In this document: piece after piece, positions 24,598-24,692 of the stretch
How the letters are laid out: each line of letters starts with the position of its first letter
Position numbering within the stretch: position 1 is the first letter of the stretch
From: Streptomyces bikiniensis
GTDB lineage: Bacteria; Actinomycetota; Actinomycetes; Streptomycetales; Streptomycetaceae
Assembly: GCA_000716465.1 (NCBI GenBank)
Contig: JNWL01000066.1
Coordinates: 1 to 24,692, forward strand
Length of the DNA: 24,692 nt
Direction of reading: 5' to 3'
Notes under the pieces: generated by a model
The model's database searches: none
Told to the model about the DNA's origin: nothing
What the model saw: only the letters and a program-made list of their open reading frames with translations
Translations under genes and position numbers: made by a program

Positions 24598-24692
24598 GTT
24601 CTGTCGTCAAATGTCACGCCCACATCAGGAGTGATGCGAGGGTGACGGCTGCTTCGTAGGACTGGGCGGTTTTGTCGTAGCGGGTGGCGATG
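24598..24692 (-). mobile_element. 3' end of an IS5-family insertion sequence
   Basis: Starting right after the valS stop codon, the DNA changes to the end of an IS5-type element: a short terminal segment (about 24598-24613, GGTTCTGTCGTCAAAT), then transposase coding sequence on the minus strand running off the right edge. The terminal inverted repeat cannot be confirmed because the other end is outside the window. The insertion point falls in or beside a CTAG that includes the valS stop, CTAG-type targets being known for some IS5 subgroups. Confidence 0.75.
24614..24692 (-). CDS. IS5-family transposase, C-terminal fragment (partial)
   Basis: The last 25 codons of a DDE transposase, reading IATRYDKTAQSYEAAVTLAS then LLMWA and a TGA stop (plus-strand 24614-24616). 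The phrase ATRYDKTA followed by a LASLLMW-type end is typical of Streptomyces IS5-family transposases. The catalytic region lies beyond the right edge. Transcription runs toward valS, convergent with it. Whether the element is intact cannot be judged. Confidence 0.8.
   Translation of the reverse strand, partial: IATRYDKTAQSYEAAVTLASLLMWA

Overview
The window looks like chromosomal core DNA of a Streptomyces-type actinomycete. The sequence is very GC-rich, codons end in G or C, and several genes start with GTG (pepN, tig, clpP1, clpP2, clpX, valS and a 64-residue membrane protein). There are two adjacent clpP genes. The gene content pepN ... sodF ... tig-clpP1-clpP2-clpX-valS is one I recall from Streptomyces chromosomes; that comparison is from memory and was not searched.

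Layout, left to right. 1-4.4 kb: pepN (minus) is divergent from a DsbA/Rv2466c-type thioredoxin-fold gene (plus), which converges on sodF (minus, with a Nur-like operator). 4.4-7.4 kb: two closely related APC-family amino-acid permeases (minus). 7.7-10.4 kb: bioY (plus) converges on a 185-residue protein of unknown function that sits 26 nt behind a third amino-acid permease (minus). 10.6-11.9 kb: rpiB and a nei-type DNA glycosylase, overlapping by one base (plus). 12.1-14.6 kb: an Eis-like acetyltransferase (minus) lies divergent from a membrane-anchored SpoIIE/PP2C-type phosphatase (plus). 14.65-15.4 kb: an acyltransferase-3 gene that has decayed (internal deletion plus frameshift). 15.66-16.2 kb: a 64-residue membrane protein, tRNA-Gly(TCC) on minus and tRNA-Pro(TGG) on plus. 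16.4-20.8 kb: the protein-quality-control block tig, clpP1, clpP2, clpX, with a ClgR-type box ahead of clpP1. 20.9-24.6 kb: a P/Q/G/Y-rich single-pass membrane protein (minus) and valS (plus), which appears leaderless. 24.6 kb to the edge: the 3' end of an IS5-type insertion sequence directly behind the valS stop codon.

Genes working together: trigger factor, ClpP1P2 and ClpX form the folding and ATP-dependent proteolysis module. RpiB and the glycosylase are translationally coupled without an obvious metabolic link. The other genes are mostly single-gene units separated by strong perfect hairpins, many of which sit between convergent genes and probably terminate both strands.

I see no CRISPR array, phage, secondary-metabolite cluster or clearly new multigene system. 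The best leads are regulatory sites (Nur-like at sodF, ClgR-like at clpP1, a strong unexplained inverted repeat over the tig promoter), the acyltransferase pseudogene, the IS insertion after valS, and the uncharacterised protein linked to a permease. No stretch longer than about 300 bases lacks a gene or pseudogene.
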